A stretch of 32,106 nucleotides of DNA. Source: Pseudomonadota bacterium. Lineage in GTDB: Bacteria > Pseudomonadota > Gammaproteobacteria > Halothiobacillales > Halothiobacillaceae. A program made the position numbers and the translations under genes. Below the pieces are notes generated by a model. That model was given only the letters and a program-made list of their open reading frames with translations, did no database searches and was not told the origin of the DNA. Location: NCBI GenBank assembly GCA_021795795.1, contig JAJYPA010000039.1:1-32106 (forward strand). Direction: 5' to 3'. Of the stretch, positions 17,371-25,072 are shown in pieces (the stretch's first letter is position 1; every line of letters begins with the position of its first letter).

Positions 17371-17550
17371 TGCTAAAACTCGTAGTATGGCTCAGTAATT
17401 TTTATCGCGAAATGCCCTGTAATTTAGCATCTCCGTACCGATTGCAGAAATGTCTTGTCGGCTTGGAAGACGGATATCACAAGATTACCTCTAAGATGTG
17501 CCAACTTTCGGCTAAAATCCCGCTCTGGTAGCGTCTCTAAGGCATCATGA
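17371..17550. other. Region upstream of the TerC gene
   Basis: About 180 bp between the TerC start and the degenerate multi-hairpin element. It is AT-richer than the genes and should hold the minus-strand terC promoter, but I cannot single out convincing -35/-10 boxes. No riboswitch-like fold was recognised. Confidence 0.35.
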
Positions 17551-17702
17551 TTAAGCTCTATTAAATCAGAGCTGCCGTGCAGCACTTAGGATGTGCCGCC
17601 ATGAGCAATCGCGCACGAGATTGTTCATGAAGAAAATCAAAAAACGCATTTCTTTGATTTTCGCCCTCTGGGCATCCCAGGATGGAATTATTCAGCGCTT
17701 TC
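17551..17702 (-). mobile_element. Multi-hairpin MITE, degenerate copy D
   Basis: Read on the minus strand the right end gives GAAAGCGCTGAATAATTCC followed by ATCCTGG, the same block as the left end of copy A. Hairpins in family order are AGCTCT/AGAGCT (17554-17573), CATGAGCAATC/GATTGTTCATG (17600-17629, 10 of 11 pairs) and GAAAATCAAA/TTTGATTTTC (17632-17662). Measured to the matching left arm the length is about 152 bp, as for copies A and B. Target duplications are no longer clear (TTAA or CTAA left, GTAG right). It ends only 25 bp before the lipoprotein start codon and therefore lies in that gene's leader. Confidence 0.6.
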
Positions 17703-17726
17703 GTAGTCAACTCGGAGGAGTTTGCC

Positions 17727-18197
17727 ATGCACGCAAAATCAACAGTGAGATGGGCCATTGCGATGATCCTGCTGACAGCCCTGACGGGTTGCGTCACCCC
17801 CATGTCTGGTGACGTGTACAGCCGCAACAACGCCATGCAAATGCAAACGGTTCAGTACGGCACGATTGAAAGCCTGCGTGGCGTGCGCATTGCCGGAACC
17901 CAAACGCCCATTGGTGCCATCGGCGGCGCCGTGGTTGGGGGCCTGCTTGGCAGTGGCGTGGGCGGCGGTCTGGGGCGCGACCTTGCCACGGTAGGGGGTG
18001 CCATCGGTGGTGGCGTTGTCGGTTCCGCCATCGAAGAAGGCGTCACACAACAAAACGGGGTCGAAATCGTCGTGCGGCTGGATAACGGTCGCACGGTGTC
18101 GATTGTCCAGGCTGTTGGCGGGCAGATATTTACCCTCGGACAGCGCGTCCAGGTGATCACCGCGCCCAATGGCACGAGTCGCGTAACTGCGGGCTGA
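17727..18197 (+). CDS. Glycine-zipper outer-membrane lipoprotein, SlyB-like
   Basis: The 156-residue protein has a lipoprotein signal (ILLTALTGC, lipid-modified C22) and then a glycine-zipper segment at about 70-110 (IGGAVVGGLLGSGVGGGLGR and GGAIGGGVVGSAIEEG), typical of the 17-kDa antigen/SlyB group. A C-terminal beta-rich domain ends VQVITAPNGTSRVTAG. SlyB proteins stabilise the outer membrane and are often controlled by Mg2+ or envelope stress. The start ATG 17727 is set by GGAGGAG at 17714-17720. The multi-hairpin element D forms most of its upstream leader, so element transcription or structure could affect it. Confidence 0.88.
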   Translation: MHAKSTVRWAIAMILLTALTGCVTPMSGDVYSRNNAMQMQTVQYGTIESLRGVRIAGTQTPIGAIGGAVVGGLLGSGVGGGLGRDLATVGGAIGGGVVGSAIEEGVTQQNGVEIVVRLDNGRTVSIVQAVGGQIFTLGQRVQVITAPNGTSRVTAG

Positions 18198-18260
18198 GCC
18201 CATGTTTCATTAACCTGTGTTTCATTTACCCCGTGATTCATCACCTATTGAGTATGCATT

Positions 18261-18875
18261 TTGTTTGGACTAGATATCGCCGCCCTGCTGGCACAATACG
18301 GTCTGCTGGTGCTGGCCATCGGTTGTTTGCTCGAAGGTGAAACCGTTCTGGTTCTGGCCGGGCTGGCAACGCATCAAGGCATGTTGCACCTGCCCCAGGT
18401 GTTTGTCGTCGCCGTCCTGTTCGGCTGGCTGGGCGACCAGATTTTCTTCTGGCTGGGCCGCTGGAAAGGAGACGCGATCCTGTTGCGTTTCCCGAACTGG
18501 GCGCGTCAGAAACCGCGTCTGGATCATTGGATTCACAAATACCACGCTCCGGTCGTCATCATGGTTCGTTTCATGTATGGTCTGCGGACTGCAGGCCCCG
18601 TATTGATCGGCCATAGTGGTCTTTGCCCCTGGAAGTTCGCTTTGTTCAACGCGATTGGTGCGCTGATCTGGGCGACAATTTTCATCACATTGGGCTGGGT
18701 ATTTGGTCAGGCCGCAGAACATGTCCTCACTCAAATCAATCACTGGGGGCATTATGTGTTTTATGTCGGTGCGGTTGTCATTCTGGCGATCGGTCTTACC
18801 CTCTGGCTCGTGAACCGTCGGCGGGCAACGCGCGCGGCCGAGCGAGCCGCATTAAGCGAACAAGAGAGAGATTAG
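18261..18875 (+). CDS. DedA family membrane protein
   Basis: The 204-residue protein matches the DedA/VTT family: an early helix YGLLVLAIGCLLEGETVLVL with the conserved Glu, FGWLGDQIFFWLGRWKGDAI, and the signature RFMYGLRTAGPVLIGHSGLC with its Arg residues, then two C-terminal helices. DedA proteins act in lipid flipping (undecaprenyl phosphate or phosphatidylethanolamine) and membrane homeostasis. An in-frame TGA at 18249 leaves only TTG 18261 (or ATT 18258) as the start, with no clear ribosome site. It ends 6 bp before gmk and may be co-transcribed with it. Confidence 0.88.
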   Translation: MFGLDIAALLAQYGLLVLAIGCLLEGETVLVLAGLATHQGMLHLPQVFVVAVLFGWLGDQIFFWLGRWKGDAILLRFPNWARQKPRLDHWIHKYHAPVVIMVRFMYGLRTAGPVLIGHSGLCPWKFALFNAIGALIWATIFITLGWVFGQAAEHVLTQINHWGHYVFYVGAVVILAIGLTLWLVNRRRATRAAERAALSEQERD

Positions 18876-18881
18876 AGAGCG

Positions 18882-19511
18882 ATGTCGCAAGGTCAGCTGT
18901 ATGTCATTTCCGCTCCTTCCGGTGCGGGAAAAACCAGTCTCATCAAGGCCCTGCGTGAGCAGATGCCCGATCTGGGCCTGTCGGTTTCCCACACCACGCG
19001 CCCCATGCGACCGGGTGAAGTGGACGGTCAGCATTACCACTTCGTCAGCAAGTCGACATTCGAGTCCATGATTGCCGAAGGCGCTTTTGTCGAACATGCT
19101 CTGGTTTTCGGCAACTACTACGGAACATCGAAGGCAGCTGTCAGCACCGTGCTCGACAAAGGACAGGATCTGATCCTGGAAATCGACTGGCAAGGCGCCG
19201 AACAGGTTCGCCCGCTATTCCCGAACGCGCAGAGCATTTTCATTCTTCCCCCAAGTCGGGAAGCGCTTCGGGAACGCCTCTTCGGGCGAGGGCAGGATGA
19301 TGCCGATGTCATCGCCCGGCGGCTGGCCGAGGCCGAGCGGGAAATGCAGGCCTACCCGAACTACGACTTTCTCATCATCAACGATGATTTTTCACAGGCG
19401 CTCAACCATTTACGCTGCCTGTTCGAAAGCGCACGCCTGCGTACACCGCGTCAGGCCGAAAAGGAACACATACGCTTAGAAAATTTGCTGAATACCCCTA
19501 AAAAAACGTAA
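18882..19511 (+). CDS. gmk: Guanylate kinase
   Basis: The 209-residue enzyme phosphorylates GMP and dGMP to the diphosphates. The P-loop [15 protein letters not shown] lies near the N-terminus. GMP-binding motifs are [20 protein letters not shown] and [14 protein letters not shown], and the Arg-rich lid is [19 protein letters not shown]. Length is normal. It heads the gammaproteobacterial gmk-rpoZ-spoT cluster, tying guanine nucleotide supply to (p)ppGpp control. Confidence 0.95.
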   Translation: MSQGQLYVISAPSGAGKTSLIKALREQMPDLGLSVSHTTRPMRPGEVDGQHYHFVSKSTFESMIAEGAFVEHALVFGNYYGTSKAAVSTVLDKGQDLILEIDWQGAEQVRPLFPNAQSIFILPPSREALRERLFGRGQDDADVIARRLAEAEREMQAYPNYDFLIINDDFSQALNHLRCLFESARLRTPRQAEKEHIRLENLLNTPKKT

Positions 19512-19561
19512 ACTACCTAGCTCAATTCAATTCACCGATCTATTTCCTGGGGAAAATCATC

Positions 19562-19885
19562 ATGGCGCGTGTCACCGTAGAAGATTGTCTTGTAAAGATT
19601 CCGAACCGCTTCGAACTGGTTCTGATGGCCGCCCGCCGTGCGCGACAGATCGAACAAGGTGCCGAGCCGCTGGTACCGATGGGTAAAGAAAAGCCGGTCG
19701 TGATCGCCCTGCGCGAAATTGGCGAAGGCAAGATCGACCAGGCTCGCATCGATGAAATTCAGGAGAACATGGTGGTGCTGCGTTCACAAATTTCAGAAGC
19801 CGAAATTCGCGCAGAACTCGCGCAGTTTGCCGACGAAGACGAAGGAAGCGCCCGGCGCCCGGCCACCACCAGCGACGAAGGTTAA
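19562..19885 (+). CDS. rpoZ: RNA polymerase omega subunit
   Basis: The 107-residue subunit helps assemble RNA polymerase around beta-prime and forms one ppGpp-binding site in proteobacteria. The sequence [20 protein letters not shown] and [16 protein letters not shown] are canonical, with an acidic tail ([18 protein letters not shown]). GGGGA precedes the ATG. The gap to gmk is 50 bp, and the next gene, spoT, begins one base after its stop. Confidence 0.95.
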   Translation: MARVTVEDCLVKIPNRFELVLMAARRARQIEQGAEPLVPMGKEKPVVIALREIGEGKIDQARIDEIQENMVVLRSQISEAEIRAELAQFADEDEGSARRPATTSDEG

Positions 19886-19886
19886 C

Positions 19887-22079
19887 TTGCCGGAGGCCTC
19901 CGTACCACAACCACAACCAGAAAAACTGGTTCTGGTTGCCGAAGCGGCCAAAGCGGAACTCTATTTCGCGCCGCTAGCTATGGCCTTGGCAACATATATC
20001 GATCCGGAAGGCATCGCGCATGTGCGGGATGCCTTTGTTTTTGGCGCGAACTCCCACGTTGGACAAGCCCGCCAAAGCGGCGAGCCTTATATCAGTCATC
20101 CGGTAGCAGTTGCCGAGATCCTCGCCGGCCTGCACATGGACGAAGCCACCCTGACGGCGGCCATCCTCCACGATGTGATCGAAGATACCGCCGTCGCGCG
20201 CGAGGAGATCGTCGCCCGCTTTGGCGAAGAGGTCGCCCGTTTGGTTGACGGTGTCTCCAAACTGACCCAGATCCGCTTCAAATCCAAGGCTGAGGCCCAG
20301 GCCGCCAACTTCCGCAAAATGATGATGGCGATGGTCGAAGATGTGCGCGTCATTCTCATCAAACTGGCTGACCGCCTGCACAACATGCGCACACTGGGCG
20401 TCATGCGCCCGGACAAACGCCGAAGAATCGCACGGGAAACGCTGGACATCTACACACCGATCGCCAGCCGCCTTGGTCTCAATGCGCTGCGTCATGAACT
20501 TGAGGACATGGGTTTTGCCGCCCTGTACCCCACCCGCTATCGCGTCATCAGCGAGGCCGTGCGCAAGGCGCGGGGCAATCGCAAGGAAATCGTGGCAGGC
20601 ATCGAAGAACGTTTTGTCCAGCGTTTCGGTGAAGAAGGCCTGCGGGTGCAGATTCAGGCACGTGAAAAGCGCCCGTATTCGATCTATCGCAAAATGATGC
20701 AGAAACACCTCACCTTCAAGGAAGTGTTCGATGTCTTCGCGGTTCGGATCATCGTGCAGAATGTGGATGAGTGTTATCGCGCGCTCGGCATCGTTCACAA
20801 CCTCTACAAGCCGCTGCCGGGCCGCTTCAAGGATTACATCGCCATTCCCAAGGCCAACGGCTACCAGTCGCTCCACACCATCTTGTTCGGCCCGCACGGC
20901 ATCCCGCTGGAAGTCCAGATTCGCACCAACGAAATGCACCAGTTCGCTGAAAGCGGTATCGCTGCGCATTGGCTCTACAAATCCAGTCACGATCAGGGCA
21001 CAGTTACGCAAGCGCGGGCACGCGAATGGCTGCGCGATCTGCTGGAAATCCAGCAGAAAGCGGGCAATCCGCAGGAGTTTCTGGAATCGGTCAAGGTCGA
21101 TCTCTTTCCAGACGAAGTCTATGTCTTCACGCCGATGGGCGAGATCATCGAACTGCCGCGCCGCGCCACCGTCGTGGATTTCGCTTATGCCATTCACACC
21201 GACGTCGGCAATCATTGTGTGGCCTGCAAGATCGATCGCAGGTTCGCCCCACTCTCCACGCCACTGGAAAACGGCCAGACCATCGAGATCATCACCGCGG
21301 ATGGCGCCGAACCCAACCCGAACTGGCTGTCCTTTGTCGTCACCGCTCGGGCGCGCGCCCATATCCGCAACTACCTGAAGAACCTGCAGGATTCGGAGGC
21401 CATCAAGCTGGGCCACCGTTTACTGACCAAGGCACTGGATGCCGAATCGGTCGATTTCAACGACATGAAGACGGATCGCCTCAACCGATTGCTGGCGGAA
21501 TATCACTACGAGGGGTTGTCGGATCTGCTGCGGGAAATTGGCCTCGGCAACCGCATGGCGCCACTGGTCGCGCGTCTGCTCGTGGCCGACGAGTCCACAG
21601 GCGAAGCTACACGATCACCGACAGGCATCATGTCGGCTCAGACGCCCATCATCATCAGCGGCACCGAAGGGCTGGTGGTCGATTTTGCCAAGTGCTGCCA
21701 CCCGATACCTGGCGATGTCGTGGTTGGCTTTTTGAGTACGGGGCGCGGCATTGTCGTCCACCGGCATGATTGCAGTAATGCGGCCGATGCCGGCGTGCAT
21801 CCCGAGCGCTGGCTAGCGGTCAACTGGGCCAATCCGGCCCTGGGCGATTATCAGGCGCTGATTGTCGTCCACGCCAAGAATGTTCGGGGTGGTCTGGCAC
21901 GCATCGCCAGCGCCGCAGCCGAAACCGGCGCCGATATCGATGACGTTCGATTCGATGACCGTGACGTCAATCTGACCATCATCACCGTGACACTTCGGGT
22001 CGCCGATCGGGTGCATCTGGCGCGGGTCATGCGTCGCATCAAGAGCGTTCAGGACGTCGTTAAGGTCATTCGACCCTAA
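19887..22079 (+). CDS. spoT: Bifunctional (p)ppGpp synthetase/hydrolase SpoT
   Basis: The 730-residue enzyme makes and degrades (p)ppGpp. The hydrolase HD domain is intact (H71 in YISHPVAVAEIL, H95-D96 in LHDVIEDTAV). The synthetase carries GRFKDYIAIPKANGYQSLHT, whose RFKD is the RxKD form of bifunctional SpoT/Rel rather than the acidic form of RelA. TGS (VYVFTPMGEIIELPRRATVV), a Cys-containing region (VVDFAKCCHPIPGDVV) and a C-terminal ACT domain follow. TTG 19887, one base after the rpoZ stop and just after GAAGG, is the preferred start; an ATG at 19980 would cut 31 residues from the N-terminus. Open frame upstream overlaps rpoZ and is not coding. Confidence 0.94.
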   Translation: MPEASVPQPQPEKLVLVAEAAKAELYFAPLAMALATYIDPEGIAHVRDAFVFGANSHVGQARQSGEPYISHPVAVAEILAGLHMDEATLTAAILHDVIEDTAVAREEIVARFGEEVARLVDGVSKLTQIRFKSKAEAQAANFRKMMMAMVEDVRVILIKLADRLHNMRTLGVMRPDKRRRIARETLDIYTPIASRLGLNALRHELEDMGFAALYPTRYRVISEAVRKARGNRKEIVAGIEERFVQRFGEEGLRVQIQAREKRPYSIYRKMMQKHLTFKEVFDVFAVRIIVQNVDECYRALGIVHNLYKPLPGRFKDYIAIPKANGYQSLHTILFGPHGIPLEVQIRTNEMHQFAESGIAAHWLYKSSHDQGTVTQARAREWLRDLLEIQQKAGNPQEFLESVKVDLFPDEVYVFTPMGEIIELPRRATVVDFAYAIHTDVGNHCVACKIDRRFAPLSTPLENGQTIEIITADGAEPNPNWLSFVVTARARAHIRNYLKNLQDSEAIKLGHRLLTKALDAESVDFNDMKTDRLNRLLAEYHYEGLSDLLREIGLGNRMAPLVARLLVADESTGEATRSPTGIMSAQTPIIISGTEGLVVDFAKCCHPIPGDVVVGFLSTGRGIVVHRHDCSNAADAGVHPERWLAVNWANPALGDYQALIVVHAKNVRGGLARIASAAAETGADIDDVRFDDRDVNLTIITVTLRVADRVHLARVMRRIKSVQDVVKVIRP

Positions 22080-22215
22080 CAGATTGGTGAATAAGGCTTT
22101 CTTGCCGTTTTTACCGGCCTGCCCTGTCATCTCCGCACGGATCCTTACAAGCCTTCGTTGCAGATGCACGCAGGTTGGGCAGAACAGTGGCGAGGCGGTG
22201 GCACCTCGATCATCG

Positions 22216-23253
22216 TCAGTCGACCTGCACCTGGGATGGGATGCACAGGTCGTACCAGCCCGCCGCATAATCCGGTAAATGCTGACACAGGTGTAGAAAT
22301 TGCGCCTGATCCATGAATCCTCGACGGGTCAATGCGCAAGCGGTCGAAAAATAAAGCGCGTGCACACGAAGCACCTCCAAGTCAGCAGGGGCATCCTGGA
22401 TCAGGCGGATGGTCGTGTCCAACAAGTCCCAGTCCTTGGCAATCCGGGCTGAGTACTCGGGCACCAGCGCCCGCAAACACGCGAGATAGGCTGCGCTGGT
22501 ATCTGGCCCGGTCAATGGATTTTGACGCAACAGTGCAATCAATCCGGTGTGCTCGATCAAAACGGACAGATACAGGTCGAACGCCATGTTGGACGATAAA
22601 AAAGGTCTCGGATGATCGGATCTCGTTTTCAACCCCAACCGAAGGGCATTGGCCGCGCGCAGACTGATGGGCTAAATGTCATGGATCAAGAGTGGGCAGG
22701 CCCCCTCGACAGGCTCGAGTCGGCCGATCGGGCTGAACATCGCCGCAGAGACCACTTCGCGCATCCCCGAAAAACCAAGCAGCATCACCGCCTGATCCAG
22801 AGACTCGATATTTTCCCGGCGCACGCGCATCGCCGGACTGTTGATCAGCCGAAGGACCATGGAGGAGATCACGGGATCCGATTCAATCAAACCGGTCAGG
22901 GTACGGATGGGAGTATCCGGGTTGTTCAGCGCCGTCATGAGTTTGGGCAATACACTGGGCAAGCGTGGCACTAGCTGCGTCAGTTGTGTGGGCGTACGTT
23001 TGAGATCTTCTGCACGCGCATTAAGCCATTGGGTCTCTTGTGGACGTAATGCATCCGTATATCCAAGCGGATGTTTTGGTGCATTCATAAGCTTTTGGAA
23101 AAAAAGAAGTGATACCTGTTCTGCATCGGGGATGGCAACGTCGGAAATTGGCTCCGGCTTGCCTGGGGCTACTCCATCCTCGCGCCGACGCGGTACGAGG
23201 GCGGGCGGTGCCGTGGGTTTGGTTGCCCAGAGTTACCGAATCCACTGCCACAT
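22216..23253 (-). pseudogene. HDOD-domain protein gene inactivated by two in-frame stops
   Basis: From the ATG at 23253 (AGGAGG at 23261-23266, ideal spacing) one frame runs 345 codons and is broken only by TAA at codon 7 (23233-23235) and TAG at about codon 194 (22672-22674). The HDOD domain is recognisable before the second stop (LPSVLPKLMTALNNPDTPIR, LIESDPVISSMVLRLINSPA, LDQAVMLLGFSGMREVVSAA) and continues after it in the same frame (PISLRAANALRLGLK, AFDLYLSVLIEHTGLIALLR). In the family the position of the TAG is usually Trp (LWxxSL), so TGG to TAG is likely. An internal ATG at 23088 could still start a shortened protein. Such proteins act in two-component and c-di-GMP-linked signalling. 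Confidence 0.78.
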
Positions 23254-23281
23254 GGGCAGGCCTCCTGATTGACCGATGTGG

Positions 23282-23590
23282 CTAGTGATTCTGTCCCGCG
23301 CAAGCAGGCGATGGAGCCGCTGACGAACCTCTGGCCAGCCATTCGCTTGGTGTGAACGTATGCAATGACAACGCGTGCATGCCACCTTCCTGTTCGGCAT
23401 GCAACAGCGCCTGAACCCGCCGATGCCGCGCCAGCAAACCATCGTGTTCAAACAGGGGGCTGACGATCACGAGGCGGAAATGGGTTTCTGTCCGGTTGCC
23501 GGCGTGCTGATGCGACTCATCTTCAATTTCAAGATGCACAGGAGCCAGTTGATCTTCGATCAGGGTTTTGATGCGTTCGAAACGAGACAT
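23282..23590 (-). CDS. bolA: BolA family protein
   Basis: The 102-residue protein has the BolA fold: MSRFERIKTLIEDQLAPVHL, EIEDESHQHAGNRTETHFRL with the conserved His, and RVQALLHAEQEGGMHALSLH. BolA proteins bind monothiol glutaredoxins with an Fe-S cluster and, in E. coli, affect morphology, biofilm and c-di-GMP levels. The start MSRFER is the usual family start; an in-frame ATG at 23626 would add twelve residues. It is the only intact gene in a decaying signalling cluster, and lies 32 bp after the EAL remnant. Confidence 0.88.
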   Translation of the reverse strand: MSRFERIKTLIEDQLAPVHLEIEDESHQHAGNRTETHFRLVIVSPLFEHDGLLARHRRVQALLHAEQEGGMHALSLHTFTPSEWLARGSSAAPSPACAGQNH

Positions 23591-23622
23591 GATGAAACCA
23601 TTTGATTGAATAGGTCGATGAA

Positions 23623-24047
23623 TCATAACAATCCAACGCCCAGCATGGGTGAAATTTCTTCCGGTCGGCCGGGGCGGCCGGGGCGGCCAACCAAGTATCC
23701 CTGAAAGGAATCACAGCCCAAAGCATCAAGCAAATCACGCTGCGCCATGGTTTCCACACCCTCTGCGACCACTTCGAGCCCCAGGGCATGACCCATGGCC
23801 ACGATCGCCTTGACGATCACCAGATCCTTTGGGTCAACGAGAATATCGCGCACAAAGCTTTTGTCGATCTCGAGCCGGTTGAACTCGAACTGCGTCAGAT
23901 AACTCAAAGAGGAGTAGCCTGTACCGAAGTCATCCAATGCCAGCTGAACGCCCAGCTTTTTCAGTTCGATCAATGTGCTCGCCGCCTTGGCGGGGTCGTT
24001 GACGAGCGCGGTCTCTATCTGTTCACCCAGCGCACTCAGTGATTTAG
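23623..24047 (-). pseudogene. EAL-domain remnant, 3' part of a MITE-split GGDEF-EAL gene
   Basis: The frame continues the GGDEF gene after the inserted element. It starts PKSLSALGEQIETALVNDP, then shows the second half of an EAL domain: LGVQLALDDFGTGYSSLSYL, FNRLEIDKSFV, VVAEGVETMAQRDLLDALG and FQGYLVGRPGRPGRPEE. The first half, including the EAL tripeptide and its metal-binding Glu, is absent, so no phosphodiesterase activity is possible. The tail GRPGRPGRP comes from a 9-bp tandem duplication (23671-23688). It has no start codon of its own with a ribosome site. Confidence 0.8.
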
Positions 24048-24203
24048 GGAAGCGCTGATTTATTCAGTGCTTCCCGCTTGGGGGCAGGATGCCCCAACAC
24101 GAACAAAGACGTAAGTCATTGATTCGTGAGAGCCATCGCGGGCATGTACCGCGATGAGCGAGCTGATTTATTCCAAGGATGGAATAAATCAGCATTTACT
24201 TAG
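24044..24203 (-). mobile_element. Multi-hairpin MITE, copy B (152 bp, TTAG duplication)
   Basis: The element spans 24048-24199 with TTAG at 24044-24047 and 24200-24203. The ends are GGAAGCGCTGATTTATTC and, read on the other strand, GTAAATGCTGATTTATTC (15 of 18). Hairpins include 24047-24075 (GGGAAGCGCTGA with one G-T pair), 24134-24156 (8-bp perfect CATCGCGG) and 24162-24193 (13-bp perfect GCTGATTTATTCC). It is in reverse orientation to copy A: its right end corresponds to the left end there, sharing ATTCCATCCT. The insertion interrupts a GGDEF-EAL gene and supplies the TAA that ends the GGDEF fragment. Confidence 0.8.
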
Positions 24204-24942
24204 GTTTGTTGTCCGTTTCCATCAGAATGGCGAACTCATCTCCCCCCATGCGGGCAATGAGCAATGGCCTTGTGACGCATTCGTTCTGCAATCTGCGCGC
24301 CATTTCCTGCAATAGCTGATCGCCACGCTCATGGCCGTAGCTGTCGTTGATCGAACGGAAGTAATTCAGATCGAACATCAACAAAGCCAAGTGTTTCGAG
24401 CCTTCATCGCTCAGCATGTCGATCCAGCGTTGTGCCTCGACCTGAAAGAATCGGCGATTGAGCAGGCCGGTCAACTCATCCTGACTGGCCAGTATCCGGT
24501 ACTGCTCCAGCGTGGAATCCAATTCCGTCACGTTGTGAGCAATCACGTTATCAGGGAGGCTGTCGAGCCAACCGATGTCATCGTCGGATAGGCGCGAGTA
24601 AATCGAAACATGCAGCAAACGCCGCCCACCGATGTTCGGAAGGTTGGCATCATCAAGGGGAGCGGGGGAACCATCGAGCCGGTCGGCGCTTAACCAGTGT
24701 GCTCGCCAAATCCAGTCACGGATATTTTCCATGGGGCCGATTTGGCCTATGGGCTGGTGCCACGAATCGCTCTGCGGCAGTGTGTCCAGAATTTGATCGA
24801 TAGGCGCAATGGCGTCCAGCGACGTAATCGCTTGCGTCGCCGTGAGTGCGCCCTGTACATTCAGATCCCCCCATAACCAAGCCTCAGCATGGTCGCATGG
24901 ACTTTGCGGCAAAGACGTAAGGCCAACTCGATCTTCGTTCAT
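24196..24942 (-). CDS. Truncated diguanylate cyclase (GGDEF) fragment, 5' part of a split gene
   Basis: The 248-residue open frame has an unrecognised N-terminal region (about 1-150, no membrane helices) and then the start of a GGDEF domain: DELTGLLNRRFFQVEAQRW at 155, FDLNYFRSINDSYGHERGDQ and the active-site GGDEF at 233-237. The protein ends eleven residues later (ILMETDNKPK) in the inserted element; the final strands of a GGDEF domain are missing, so activity is doubtful. Removing the element and one TTAG joins it in frame to the EAL remnant. The joined frame would also lack the end of GGDEF and the start of EAL, so an in-frame deletion probably came before the insertion. Confidence 0.72.
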   Translation of the reverse strand: MNEDRVGLTSLPQSPCDHAEAWLWGDLNVQGALTATQAITSLDAIAPIDQILDTLPQSDSWHQPIGQIGPMENIRDWIWRAHWLSADRLDGSPAPLDDANLPNIGGRRLLHVSIYSRLSDDDIGWLDSLPDNVIAHNVTELDSTLEQYRILASQDELTGLLNRRFFQVEAQRWIDMLSDEGSKHLALLMFDLNYFRSINDSYGHERGDQLLQEMARRLQNECVTRPLLIARMGGDEFAILMETDNKPK

Positions 24943-25072
24943 GGTCGCTCGACGTCGCAGTGCAGCGGGAGGGGAAACAACATGCTCAAAATCCTTTTAC
25001 CGAATCACTCGGGTCTCAATCAGCACGACAGCATATCTAAATCCTGACCGATAATCTCACGGATTCAATGCG

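Noticed and set aside
17371..17550. yybP-ykoY manganese riboswitch upstream of the TerC gene
   Set aside because: The conserved GGGGAGUA and CCUACGC-type segments were not found in the minus-strand leader.
19974..21416. Long minus-strand open frame (480 codons) opposite spoT
   Set aside because: It mirrors spoT codon structure; spoT has all expected domains and the antisense translation resembles no family.
22638..22674. Frameshift between the two halves of the HDOD gene
   Set aside because: The distance between the halves is a multiple of three and sequence after the TAG is family-like in the same frame, so it is a nonsense codon, not a frameshift.
23671..23688. GGGGCGGCC tandem repeat as a regulatory repeat
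   Set aside because: It is a two-unit 9-bp slippage inside the EAL remnant encoding GRPGRP; too short for a separate function.
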